From: Amycolatopsis sp. NBC_00345 | GTDB lineage: Bacteria; Actinomycetota; Actinomycetes; Mycobacteriales; Pseudonocardiaceae | DNA: 64,000 nt | Direction of reading: 5' to 3' | NCBI RefSeq assembly: GCF_036116635.1 | Contig: NZ_CP107995.1 | Span: 7,502,001-7,566,000 of the forward strand | Part shown: positions 27,606 through 36,241 of the stretch, piece after piece | Layout: each line of letters opens with the position of its first letter | How positions within the stretch are numbered: the stretch's first letter is position 1 | Notes under the pieces: model-generated | The model's input: the letters and a program-made list of their open reading frames with translations, nothing else | The model's database searches: none | Told to the model about the DNA's origin: nothing | Translations under genes and position numbers: made by a program

Positions 27606-29063
27606 CTAGTGCACGCCCTTCATCAGCCGCCGGATGAACGGGATGAGCGCCAGCAGCGCCAGCCCGATCACGATCGCCACCCCGCCGACGATGCTGAAGT
27701 ACGGCGTCTCGTCGTCCACCGAGTAGTACTCGGCGAGCTTGCCCGACATCGCCGTGCCCAGTGAGACCGACAGGAAGTTCAGCGCCACCATCTGCGTCCG
27801 GAACGCCTGCGGCGCGAGCTTCGTGGACAGCGAGAGCCCGACCGGCGACAGCATCAGCTCCGCGATCGTGAACACGAACAGGATGCCGGCGAGCGCGATC
27901 AGCGGGCTGCCGTTCTTCCCGGTGTTCACCATCGGCAGGAACAGCAGGAACGCGACACCCATCAGCACGGTGCCGAGCACGAACTTCAGCGGCGTCGACG
28001 GCTGCTTCGGGCCGAGCTTGATCCAGATCGCGGCGATCACCGGGGCGAACACGATGATGAACACCGGGTTGATCGAGCTGACCCAGGACACCGGCATCGT
28101 CCAGCCGAACAGGCCGCGGTCGAGCCGCTGGTCGGTGTAGGCCGTGACCACGGTGAACTGCTGCTGGTACAGCGAGAAGAACGCCGCGCTGGCGATGTAC
28201 ATCGGGATGAAGGAGTACACCCGGCTGCGCTCGTCCGAGGTGATCTTCTTGCTGGTCAGGATCATCACGAAGTAGAGGACCGAGATGACCACCACGACAT
28301 AGACGACCACGTCCGCGAGGTTGTCCGGCGTGATCACCCCCGTGGTGATGAGCACGGCGATCACGGCGACGATCAGCACGGCGGCGCCGATCGCCAGCAG
28401 GCGCTTCGAGGCGGGCAGCGGGTTCGGGATCTCCGACGCCCGCGCGCCCAGGTTCTTGCGCCCGATCGTGTACTGGATGAGGCCCAGCGCCATGCCGATC
28501 GCGGCCAGGCCGAAGCCGAGGTGGAAGCCGACTTCCTGCTGCGCGAGGCCGGTGAGCAGCGGGCCGATGAACCCGCCCAGGTTGATGCCCATGTAGAAGA
28601 TCGTGAAGCCGGCGTCGCGACGTTCGTCACCCTCGGCGTAGAGCGTGCCGACGACTGCGGTCGCGTTGGACTTCAGGCCACCAGAGCCGATCGCGACACA
28701 GGCGAGGCCGACGCCGACGCCGGTCATGCCCGGCAGCAGCGCCAGGCTGATGTGGCCGATCATGATCAGGATGGCGCTGTAGAACAGCGTCCGCTCCGAG
28801 CCCAGCAGCCGGTCGGCCACCCACGCGCCGATCACGCTGCACAGGTAGACCATGCCGCCGTACGCGCCGACGATGCCCAGAGCCGCGCTCTGGTCGATGC
28901 CGAGGCCGCCTTGGCCGACCTTGTAGTAGAGGTAGATCGCGAGGATGCCGAGCATCCCGTAGTAGGAGAACCGCTCCCACATCTCGACGCCGAAGAGATT
29001 CGCCAGCCCTCGTGGGTGCCCGAAGAACCTCGTGTCCTGCTGGACCTCGTTGGAGGTACTCAC
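27606..29063 (-). CDS. POT-family di/tripeptide transporter
   Basis: A 485-residue proton-coupled oligopeptide transporter. The family motif EMWERFSYYGMLGILAIYLYY has the ExxER proton/peptide residues. SGGLKSNATAVVGTLY and FYMGINLGGFIGPLL (the FYxxINxG signature) follow. About fourteen helices are visible. It imports di- and tripeptides. Start is GTG at 29063 (VSTSNEVQQDTRFFGHPRGL). Divergent from nhaA. Confidence 0.92.
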   Translation of the reverse strand: MSTSNEVQQDTRFFGHPRGLANLFGVEMWERFSYYGMLGILAIYLYYKVGQGGLGIDQSAALGIVGAYGGMVYLCSVIGAWVADRLLGSERTLFYSAILIMIGHISLALLPGMTGVGVGLACVAIGSGGLKSNATAVVGTLYAEGDERRDAGFTIFYMGINLGGFIGPLLTGLAQQEVGFHLGFGLAAIGMALGLIQYTIGRKNLGARASEIPNPLPASKRLLAIGAAVLIVAVIAVLITTGVITPDNLADVVVYVVVVISVLYFVMILTSKKITSDERSRVYSFIPMYIASAAFFSLYQQQFTVVTAYTDQRLDRGLFGWTMPVSWVSSINPVFIIVFAPVIAAIWIKLGPKQPSTPLKFVLGTVLMGVAFLLFLPMVNTGKNGSPLIALAGILFVFTIAELMLSPVGLSLSTKLAPQAFRTQMVALNFLSVSLGTAMSGKLAEYYSVDDETPYFSIVGGVAIVIGLALLALIPFIRRLMKGVH

Positions 29064-29272
29064 AACTTTTCGTCCCTGCTCTAGACAACGCTGTCGTGCT
29101 CGATTCGCATGCTAGAAGGCGAACTGGTCAACAGGACACCGGCACCGGTGTGGTGAGGGTCATGATGATCATGGGCCCCGCCCGATCGTGCGTTAAAATG
29201 GCGTCAAAGGTGCGCCGGGAAGTCTGGTCGGCAACGGTGTTCGTGTTGCCCACCTCCCGGAGGTTCCCGCCT

Positions 29273-30478
29273 GTGATCGCTTCCCGCCCGGCCCGTGTGG
29301 CCGCCGAATTCGCCCGTTACCTGCGCACCGAGACCACCGGCGGAATCATCCTGCTGGTGGCCACCGCCGTCGCGCTCATCTGGGCGAACTCACCCATTGG
29401 CGACGTCTACCGGGCGGTGCGCGACTTCCACGTCGGCCCCGAGCTGCTGCACCTGAACCTGTCGATCGGCGACTGGGCCAAGGACGGCCTGCTCGCGTTG
29501 TTCTTCTTCGTCGCCGGGCTGGAGCTCAAGCGGGAGCTCGTGGTCGGCGAGCTGTCCCGGTTCAAGCAGGCCGTGCTGCCGGTGATCGCGGCGGTCGGCG
29601 GCATGATCGTGCCCGCCGTCTTCGCGCTGGCCATCGCCTGGGGCTCGCCGGGCGCCGACCGCGCGTGGGCCATCCCGGTGGCCACGGACATCGCGTTCGC
29701 CCTCGGTGTGCTGGCGCTGACGGCGTCGAACCTGCCGAGCAGCGCGCGGGTGTTCCTGTTGTCCCTGGCGGTGGTCGACGACCTGGGCGCGATCCTGGTG
29801 ATCGCCATCGTGTTCACCACGGGCTTCAACCTGGTCGCGGCGGGCGTCGCCGTCGTCGCGCTCGCGCTGTACGCATTCCTTCAGCACAAGCGCGTTCGTA
29901 CGGCGTGGCTGTACGTGCCGCTCGCGCTGATCGTGTGGGTCGCGGTGCACTCGGCAGGCATCCACGCGACGGTCGCCGGCGTTGCACTCGGCCTGCTCAC
30001 GCGAGTACGGCCGGACAAGGGCGAAGCCGAATCGCCCGCACTGCGCCTGGAACACCGGCTGCAGCCGTGGTCGGCGGCGGTCGCGGTGCCGCTCTTCGCG
30101 CTCTTCGCCGCGGGCATCTCGGTGAGCGGCCACGCGCTGGGCGAGGTCTTCACCACGGCGTTGCCGCTGGCTGTCCTGGTCGGACTGATCGGCGGGAAGT
30201 TCGTCGGCATCCTCGGCGCGAGCCTGCTGGCCGTCCGGCTCCGCATCGCCGAAAAGCCACGGGGAACGGGCTGGCGCGATATCGCCGCGCTGGCTCTTCT
30301 CGGCGGCGTCGGGTTCACCGTGAGCCTGCTGATCGCCGATCTGGCGCTCGAAGGCGAGACGGCCGAACTCGCGAAAGCGGCCGTGCTGATCGCCTCGGCG
30401 ATCGCGTCGCTGGCCTCCGCGGCGCTGCTGCTGCGGCGCAGCCGGGCCCACGCGCGGGCCGACACCGGCGAAGACTGA
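29273..30478 (+). CDS. nhaA: Na+/H+ antiporter NhaA
   Basis: A 401-residue NhaA. Hallmarks: TTGGIILLVATAVALIWANSP (helix 1), LFFFVAGLELKRELVVGEL, AIPVATDIAFALGVL with the first ion-binding Asp, and LLSLAVVDDLGAILVIA with the Asp pair that corresponds to D163/D164 of E. coli. VALGLLTRVRP and ALLGGVGFTVSLLIADLAL lie later. The GTG at 29273 has CCGGAGG upstream; the longer frame from 29012 overlaps the promoter of the divergent transporter and is rejected. Confidence 0.95.
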   Translation: MIASRPARVAAEFARYLRTETTGGIILLVATAVALIWANSPIGDVYRAVRDFHVGPELLHLNLSIGDWAKDGLLALFFFVAGLELKRELVVGELSRFKQAVLPVIAAVGGMIVPAVFALAIAWGSPGADRAWAIPVATDIAFALGVLALTASNLPSSARVFLLSLAVVDDLGAILVIAIVFTTGFNLVAAGVAVVALALYAFLQHKRVRTAWLYVPLALIVWVAVHSAGIHATVAGVALGLLTRVRPDKGEAESPALRLEHRLQPWSAAVAVPLFALFAAGISVSGHALGEVFTTALPLAVLVGLIGGKFVGILGASLLAVRLRIAEKPRGTGWRDIAALALLGGVGFTVSLLIADLALEGETAELAKAAVLIASAIASLASAALLLRRSRAHARADTGED

Positions 30479-30546
30479 CCCAGCCGATCCCGACACTCCC
30501 GGCGGTCCGTCGCGCCCGTGGATCGGGTCCGTGGCACGATGACCCG

Positions 30547-31044
30547 GTGAGCAGCCCCAAACACGAGCGAACCGGCCCCGACGGCGTGGGGGCCGTGCCC
30601 TACCTGCCCCTCTCCAGCGATGAGGAGGCCGCGGCAGGTGAGCAGTCCATCGGCAGGCTGGTCGGCGACGCCACCCAGCACCTGTCGACGCTGGTCAGGG
30701 CCGAGGTCGAGCTGGCGAAGGCGGAGCTGATCGGAGAGGTGAAGAAGGCGCTGAAGGGCGCTGTCTTCTTCCTGATCGCACTGGCCGTGCTGCTCTACAG
30801 CTCGTACTTCCTCTTCCTCTTCGTGGCGGAGATCCTGTCCGACTGGTGGGGCGTCCGCTGGCCGGCGTTCCTCACCGTGTTCGGCCTGATGCTCGTCACC
30901 ACGTTGGTCACGGCGTTCCTCGGCTGGCGCAAGGTGAAGAAGCTGAAGGCGCCGGAGCGCACCATCGGCAGTGTCAAGGAGACGGCCGCGGCGCTGAAGC
31001 CGCACCGCGCCGCCGAAGACGACCTGCCCGCGACCAGCGCCTGA
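30547..31044 (+). CDS. Phage-holin-family membrane protein (Rv3669-like)
   Basis: A 165-residue protein of the actinobacterial phage-holin superfamily III type. SIGRLVGDATQHLSTLVRAEVELAKAELIGEVKKALKGA is an amphipathic helix. Two transmembrane helices follow (VFFLIALAVLLYSSYFLFLFVAEIL and FLTVFGLMLVTTLVTAFLGW), then a basic tail. It is a chromosomal housekeeping gene in Rv3669 position and not phage lysis. The GTG has CACGAT six bases upstream and no ribosome-binding site. Confidence 0.85.
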   Translation: MSSPKHERTGPDGVGAVPYLPLSSDEEAAAGEQSIGRLVGDATQHLSTLVRAEVELAKAELIGEVKKALKGAVFFLIALAVLLYSSYFLFLFVAEILSDWWGVRWPAFLTVFGLMLVTTLVTAFLGWRKVKKLKAPERTIGSVKETAAALKPHRAAEDDLPATSA

Positions 31045-31082
31045 CCCGGCGCCGGCGTTCCCTCGCTGAGGCAGTGCACGCG

Positions 31083-32015
31083 GTGTCGTCCACGCCCGAT
31101 CCGTCGATCGTCCGCACCGACGGCCCGTGGACGCACCGCGACGTCTCCGCCAACGGCATCCGGCTGCACGTCGCCGAGGCGGGCGACGGGCCGCTGGTCC
31201 TTTTCCTGCACGGGTTCGGCGAGTTCTGGTGGACCTGGCACCACCAGTTGCCCGCGGTGGCCGACGCGGGCTTCCGCGCCGTCGCCGTCGACCTGCGTGG
31301 TTACGGCGACTCCGACAAACCCCCGCGCGGTTACGACGCGTGGACGCTCGCCGGTGACGTCGGCGGCCTGATCAAAGCACTCGGCGCCCGTCGCGCCCAC
31401 CTCGTCGGCCACGCCTGGGGCGGCCTGCTCGCCTGGACGGTGGCCGCACTGCACCCCCGGCTCGTCGCCTCCGTGACGGCCGTCGGCGCGGCGCACCCGC
31501 TGGCGCTGAAGTCCGAGCTGAAGCGCTCCGCGTGGCACGTCCACCGCGGCCAGGCCCGCGCCGCCGGGCACCTGTTCCGCTTCCAGGTGCCGATGGCGCC
31601 GGAGAAGTGGCTGGTGCGCGACGACGCTGCCGCGGTCGAGACGCTCTTCCGCGCCTGGGCCGGCCCCGCCTGGCGGACCTCTGCGGACTTCACCGAAAGC
31701 GCCGGCCGGTTCCGCCAGGCGATGCTCGTGCCGGGCGTCGCGCACTCCGCGCTGGAGTACTACCGCTGGGCCTTCCGCGCGCAGTTCCGCGGCGAGGGCA
31801 GGCGGTTTACCGACGCCGTGGACAAACGCGTGGCCGCGCCCCTGCTGCAGCTGCACGGCGCCGTGGACACCTGCATCGTCCCGGAGACCGCGCTCGAGTC
31901 CGTGCACTGGGCCGGGCCGCACAGCGAGCCCCGCATCTGGCACGGCATCGGGCACTTCCCGCACCTCGAAGACCCGGACCGCGTGACGAAGTCCATTGTG
32001 GACTTCATCGGCTGA
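31083..32015 (+). CDS. Alpha/beta hydrolase, epoxide-hydrolase type (EphE-like)
   Basis: A 310-residue alpha/beta hydrolase in Rv3670 (ephE) position. LFLHGFGEFWWTWHHQLP contains the HGxP-like oxyanion turn as HGFGE. The nucleophile elbow is VGHAWGGLLAW, where the epoxide-hydrolase Asp would be expected but the residue is Ala. The charge-relay Asp lies near GAVDTCIVPE, and the His is in GIGHFPHLEDPD. With Ala at the nucleophile position, classical epoxide hydrolysis is doubtful. Start is GTG 31083 (an in-frame GTG at 31074 is possible). It follows the holin-like gene by 38 bases. Its 3' end overlaps the convergent MFS gene by 11 bases. Confidence 0.8.
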   Translation: MSSTPDPSIVRTDGPWTHRDVSANGIRLHVAEAGDGPLVLFLHGFGEFWWTWHHQLPAVADAGFRAVAVDLRGYGDSDKPPRGYDAWTLAGDVGGLIKALGARRAHLVGHAWGGLLAWTVAALHPRLVASVTAVGAAHPLALKSELKRSAWHVHRGQARAAGHLFRFQVPMAPEKWLVRDDAAAVETLFRAWAGPAWRTSADFTESAGRFRQAMLVPGVAHSALEYYRWAFRAQFRGEGRRFTDAVDKRVAAPLLQLHGAVDTCIVPETALESVHWAGPHSEPRIWHGIGHFPHLEDPDRVTKSIVDFIG

Positions 32016-33246
32016 CCGGTTCGCCCGCGCCGTCGCGGATCATCCGCAGCGGGGAGGCGACGACGAACACCGCGCCACAGCAGATGACGGCGGCCGCGAC
32101 CACCAGTCCGGGCCGGGCGCCGAAGCCGGTGCCGATCAGCCCGCCGGTGAGCCCGCCCAGCGTTCCGCTGCCCCACACGACGGACAGCGCGGTCCCGTTG
32201 ACCCGGCCCAGCAGCCGCGGTGGCGTGATCCGCTGGACCAGGCTGAGCGTGTGGATGTTGAAGACCGAGTCCGCGAACCCGGCGAAGAACTGGCACGCCA
32301 CCAAGGCGATCAGCGCCGCTCCGGGGCCGGCGACCGGCAGCAGCAGGTAACTGAGCCCGATCAGCAGGATCGCCAACGTCAGTGTCCGGCCCACGGTGAG
32401 CCGGCGGGCGATCGCCCCCGCGGAGACTGCGCCCAGGATGAGCCCGACCGTGCCGGCGGCGAACGCGAGCCCGACCGCGCCGGGGCTCAGTTTCCCGTAG
32501 TCGTAGGCGAACACCAGCACAACCGCGGCGGCGGAGGCCACCCCGACGTTCACCGTGGTCGTCGCGAACATCAAGGTGCGCAGGCGGGCGTCGGCCATCA
32601 GCACGGCCAGTCCCTCGCGCGCTTCACGGAACGCCGAGCGCGGCTCGTCCGGCTTCGGTGCGACGTTCTCACGGTGACGCATCAGCAGGAGCGAAACCAG
32701 CGAAGCCAGGAAGGACAAGGCATCGGCCAGCACCGCCAACGCGCTGCCCAGCACCTGCATCAGGCCGCCCGCCGCGGCCGCGCCGCCGACCTCGGCCACC
32801 GCCCGTGAGGTCTGCAGCCGCTCGTTGGCGGCCAGTATCCCGTCCGCCCCGGCGAGGGCCGGGATGTAGGACTGGGCGGCCACTTCGAAGAACACGGTCA
32901 GCACGCCGACCACGGCCGCGACCACGAACAGCCCGCCGAGGGTGAGGACGCCGAGCGCGTAGGCGAGCGGGACGTACCCCATCGCCAGCAGCCGGCCCGC
33001 GTCCGCCCAGATCATGGTCTTCCGGCGCGAGACCCGGTCGGCCCACACCCCCGCGACCGAGCCGATCAGCACGAACGGCAGGAAGCGCAGCGCGGCCAGC
33101 ACCCCGACGTCCCAGGCCGTCCCGCCGAGGCCCAGCAACGCGACCGTGGGCAGCGCGATCCGCGACGCCTTGTCGCCGAACGCGCTGATCGTCTGGCCGA
33201 TCCACAGCTTCCGGAAGTCGCGGGGATGGGCGAAAAGCGAGTCCAT
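32005..33246 (-). CDS. MFS efflux protein (EntS/tetracycline-type)
   Basis: A 413-residue twelve-helix MFS protein of the MFS_3/EntS type. The start LFAHPRDFRKLWIGQTISAFGDKASRIALP is typical. GVWADRVSRRKTMIWADAGRLL is loop 2-3, and VAAQSYIPALAGADGILAANERLQTSRAVAEVGG is in the middle. The substrate is unknown; relatives export siderophores or drugs. Divergent from a small HTH gene that may regulate it. Confidence 0.85.
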   Translation of the reverse strand: MDSLFAHPRDFRKLWIGQTISAFGDKASRIALPTVALLGLGGTAWDVGVLAALRFLPFVLIGSVAGVWADRVSRRKTMIWADAGRLLAMGYVPLAYALGVLTLGGLFVVAAVVGVLTVFFEVAAQSYIPALAGADGILAANERLQTSRAVAEVGGAAAAGGLMQVLGSALAVLADALSFLASLVSLLLMRHRENVAPKPDEPRSAFREAREGLAVLMADARLRTLMFATTTVNVGVASAAAVVLVFAYDYGKLSPGAVGLAFAAGTVGLILGAVSAGAIARRLTVGRTLTLAILLIGLSYLLLPVAGPGAALIALVACQFFAGFADSVFNIHTLSLVQRITPPRLLGRVNGTALSVVWGSGTLGGLTGGLIGTGFGARPGLVVAAAVICCGAVFVVASPLRMIRDGAGEPVSR

Positions 33247-33334
33247 GAACGTCCAATCGGGCTGAGGGGAAATCAGCGTAAAATCGAGTAGACGTCAGAG
33301 CTGTGTCGGCTATTTGAATTCACGGGAGTGGAAA

Positions 33335-33739
33335 ATGACCCAGCGGCTGGTCGGCTCCGGCGGAATCGCGGGCATGACCCAGTTGCACCAAGCCGTTCCG
33401 CTGGTCGAGCGTCAGCACGCGATCATCGAACTGCTGCGCGTGCGGGCACCGCGCCGGGTGCCGGGCGCGGACCTCGCGACGGCGACCGGGGTCAGTCAGC
33501 GGACGGTCGAGCGGGACATCACGCGGCTGCGCGAGGCCGGGGTGCCCATCGCCATCCACCGCGGGCCCGGCGGCGGGTACGCCATCGACGCGCGGACCGC
33601 GTTGCCGCCGATCTCACTGACCCCGGGTGAGGCCTCCGCGTTGATCGCCTCGCTGGTCGCCGTCGGCCCGTACACGTCGGCGGTGGCGCAATCCGCGCTG
33701 GGCAAGGTGCTGGGCGCGCTCGTCGAGCGCCACGCCTAG
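33335..33739 (+). CDS. HTH regulator lacking the WYL domain
   Basis: A 134-residue protein with an HTH_11/DeoR-like DNA-binding domain: RQHAIIELLRVRAPRRVPGADLATATGVSQRTVERDITRLREAGVPIAIHRGPGGGYAID. The linker ISLTPGEASALIASLVAVGP usually leads to a WYL sensor domain, but the gene ends there. It is either a naturally short regulator or a truncated WYL protein. The ATG at 33335 has GGGAG upstream. It is divergent from the MFS gene 88 bases away. Its TAG overlaps the marP TAG on the other strand in the same CTAG. Confidence 0.75.
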   Translation: MTQRLVGSGGIAGMTQLHQAVPLVERQHAIIELLRVRAPRRVPGADLATATGVSQRTVERDITRLREAGVPIAIHRGPGGGYAIDARTALPPISLTPGEASALIASLVAVGPYTSAVAQSALGKVLGALVERHA

Positions 33740-34920
33740 CTCGCGCAGGCGCCGGTGCTCACGTTCGTCGTCTGCGACGGGGCGGCGTCGACCTCCGAGC
33801 GGACCTGTTCGGCGGTCAGCGTGAAGCCCGTGTCCGGGTCCTCCACCGCCGCGCCGAAGACAACGCCGATCACGTCGCCGTCCGGCGTGAGCATCGGGCC
33901 GCCGGAGTTGCCGCTGCGAATGGTCGCGCGGACGGTGAACACGTCCCGCTGCACGGTGTTCGCCTCGTAGATGTCCGGGCCGCGCAGGTTGATCCGGCCG
34001 CGCACGCGCGCGGGCGTCGCCTTGTACGGGCCGTCGAGCGGGTAGCCCAGCACGATCGCGCTGTCACCCGCGCCCGCCGTCTCCCTGGCGAACGGCAGGG
34101 CGGGCGCACGCAGGCCCGGCACCGCCAGCACGGCGATGTCGACCTCCGGGTTGAAGTACACGACCCGCGCCCGGTAGTCGCCCGAGGTGGACTCGATGCC
34201 GACCTCGTCGGTGCCCGCGACCACGTGCGCGTTGGTCATCACGCGCTGCGGCGCGATCACGAAACCGCTGCCCTCCAGCGCCCGCGAGCACGACGGCGCG
34301 TTGCCGCGGATCTTCACCACGCTCGGGTGCACCCGGGTGACGACCGCGCTGGCGTCCAGCGACGAGTCCGGCGGCGAGGTGTCGGCCGAGGGCGCCTTCT
34401 CGAACGGCGACACCGCCGACGGGAAGCCGGACGCGTCGAGCAGCTTCCGCAGATCGGTCGGGAAGCCCTGGGCGGCGGCCGGCATCGCGTCGTTGACCTT
34501 GCCCAGCACCACGGACGAGTTGATCGCCTTGGCCAGCCCCGGCACGGCGGAGACGGTGGTCAGCGGGTTCGCCACCAGCCACGCGACCACGAACACCGCG
34601 GCGGCCTGCACGATCGCGCCCAGCGTTTTGTCCACTCCGGACAGTTTGTCGGGGTTGATCTTGTGGCGCAGCCGCCGCCCGATCCACACCCCGATGGTCT
34701 CGCCGAGCACCACGAGGAACACCACGGTGCCGAACGCGAACGCCACCTTCGCGACCTGGTTGTCGAACAGCTCCACCACGTACGGCGCGAGCTTCACCCC
34801 GAGCACGGCGCCGATGCCGACGCCGATCAGCGCGGGCAGCGCCACGATCACGCCCTGGAAGGCCCCGGAGACGGCCGCCAGCACCGCGAGCAGCAGTACC
34901 AGGACATCAACCCAGTTCAC
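33736..34920 (-). CDS. marP: MarP-type membrane serine protease
   Basis: A 394-residue protease in Rv3671c position. Four N-terminal helices of the CvpA type fill residues 1-125 (VDVLVLLLAVLAAVSGAFQG ...). A periplasmic trypsin-like domain follows, with the catalytic triad His in VMTNAHVVAG, Asp in NPEVDIAVLAV and Ser in IRSGNSGGPM. A Cys in NAPSCSRAL and one near the C-terminus (TGACAS) could form the disulfide known for MarP. In mycobacteria MarP is needed for acid and oxidative resistance through cell-wall hydrolase cleavage. GTG start overlaps the Nudix stop (GTGA). Confidence 0.93.
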   Translation of the reverse strand: MNWVDVLVLLLAVLAAVSGAFQGVIVALPALIGVGIGAVLGVKLAPYVVELFDNQVAKVAFAFGTVVFLVVLGETIGVWIGRRLRHKINPDKLSGVDKTLGAIVQAAAVFVVAWLVANPLTTVSAVPGLAKAINSSVVLGKVNDAMPAAAQGFPTDLRKLLDASGFPSAVSPFEKAPSADTSPPDSSLDASAVVTRVHPSVVKIRGNAPSCSRALEGSGFVIAPQRVMTNAHVVAGTDEVGIESTSGDYRARVVYFNPEVDIAVLAVPGLRAPALPFARETAGAGDSAIVLGYPLDGPYKATPARVRGRINLRGPDIYEANTVQRDVFTVRATIRSGNSGGPMLTPDGDVIGVVFGAAVEDPDTGFTLTAEQVRSEVDAAPSQTTNVSTGACAS

Positions 34921-35639
34921 GTGGTCACCCCCCGCCCTCCGGCCGCGTTCCGGGCCTGGTGTTCGGCCAACGCTACGTCAAGGTCGCGCACGTCGCCGGT
35001 GTCCCACTCCCGTTCCCAGCCGCCGAGCGAAAGCAGCGCGGACAGCAGGCCGGCGGTGAAACCCCAGACGAACAGGCCGTCGACGTCGAACGCCGGGCCC
35101 TTCCACACCGGGCTTTTCAGTCCTGGCCCGGACTTCCGCACCTGAAACCGGTGGGCCGGGTCGGTCAGGTCGGCCAGGCCGACGCGCGCCACCGCGGCCG
35201 TCTCGCCGGGATCGACGGCGTGCACGGGCGACGGGGTCTGCCAGTACGCGAGCACGGGCGTCACCGCGAAGCGCGAAACGGGCACGTACAGCTCCGGCAG
35301 CACCGCGACCGGCAGCACGCCGGACGGGTCGACGCCGGTCTCCTCCTCGGCCTCGCGCACTGCCGTGCCGACCGGGCCGCCGTCGCCGTCCTCGGCGCCG
35401 CCGCCCGGAAACGAGACCTGGCCGGCGTGCGAGCCGAGGGTGTCGGCGCGGCGCTGGAGCAGCACGTCCGGGCCGTCGGGGCGCTCGCCGAACAGGATGA
35501 GCACGGCGGCCGAGCGCGTCAGCGGGTCCTCGGGCGGGGTGAACCGGGAGAACGCCCGGCCGTCGACTTCGGCGGACACCTTGACCAGCGGCCGCAGCCA
35601 CTCGGGCACGGCTTCGGGCGCGACGAGCGGTCCGGTCAT
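34917..35639 (-). CDS. Nudix hydrolase, CoA-pyrophosphatase type
   Basis: A 240-residue Nudix protein in Rv3672c position. SHAGQVSFPGGGAEDGDGG and VGTAVREAEEETGVDP form the Nudix box (GxxxxxExxxxxxxREAEEETG) that binds the catalytic metal. The upstream LLQRRADTLGSHAGQVSFPGG matches the CoA pyrophosphatase motif. It would hydrolyse CoA or its oxidised forms. Operon nth-tlpA-nudix-marP, each joined by a 4-base overlap. Confidence 0.88.
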   Translation of the reverse strand: MTGPLVAPEAVPEWLRPLVKVSAEVDGRAFSRFTPPEDPLTRSAAVLILFGERPDGPDVLLQRRADTLGSHAGQVSFPGGGAEDGDGGPVGTAVREAEEETGVDPSGVLPVAVLPELYVPVSRFAVTPVLAYWQTPSPVHAVDPGETAAVARVGLADLTDPAHRFQVRKSGPGLKSPVWKGPAFDVDGLFVWGFTAGLLSALLSLGGWEREWDTGDVRDLDVALAEHQARNAAGGRGVTT

Positions 35640-36241
35640 GAATAGTCCTTCACAGCTGCGCGCACCTGGTCAGTGTTTTCGAACAAGCGTGGATTCTCGA
35701 TGAGCCGGACCTGCCCGCCCGCGGTGACCAGGTAGGAGGCCGGGATCGCGGACGGCACCTTCAGCGCCGTGCGGATCGGGCCGGTCTGGCCGTCGCCGTC
35801 GAAAACCGACGGCAGGTGGACACCGAGCTGAGCCAGCAACCCCAGGCCGTCCTTCGCGGGGCTCGCCATCTGCACCCCGAGCACCCGCACGGCGCCGGGC
35901 TCGGTGGCGTACCGCTGGAGCACCGGCAGTTCGGTGCGGCACGGCACGCACCAGGACGCCCAGACGTTCACCAGCACCGGGCCACCGCCCAGCACCTTGC
36001 CGACGTCCACGCGCGAGCCGTCACCGAGGCAGTCGGCCTGGATCCCGGCCAGCTCCTGCACACCCGCGCCGGCGGACGGCGCCGGGCACGGCTGCAGGGC
36101 CGCCTGCGCGCGGACCGCGGTGAGGTCGCCGGTGGCCGCGGCCGCGCTCTTCGAGTCGCCGCCACGCGTGGTCAGCAGGGCCACGAGCAGCGCGACCACC
36201 AGGACCGCGCCGCCGAGGGCCCATTTGGTGACTGCCGTCAC
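35636..36241 (-). CDS. Membrane-anchored thioredoxin-like protein (TlpA/ResA)
   Basis: A 201-residue protein in Rv3673c position. One N-terminal helix (WALGGAVLVVALLVALLTT) anchors it outside the membrane. The thioredoxin fold has the active site NVWASWCVPCRTELPVLQRY (CVPC). An extra Cys pair (LQPCPAP and IQADCLGDG) lies before the fold. Cis-Pro region: VPSAIPASYLVTAGGQV. It probably reduces or isomerises extracytoplasmic disulfides, perhaps those of the MarP made from the same operon. GTG start overlaps the nth stop. Confidence 0.88.
   Translation of the reverse strand: MTAVTKWALGGAVLVVALLVALLTTRGGDSKSAAAATGDLTAVRAQAALQPCPAPSAGAGVQELAGIQADCLGDGSRVDVGKVLGGGPVLVNVWASWCVPCRTELPVLQRYATEPGAVRVLGVQMASPAKDGLGLLAQLGVHLPSVFDGDGQTGPIRTALKVPSAIPASYLVTAGGQVRLIENPRLFENTDQVRAAVKDYS

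Noticed and set aside
30547..31044. Holin-family gene as a sign of a prophage
   Set aside because: No other phage gene is near; this is the chromosomal Rv3669-type membrane protein in its conserved place.
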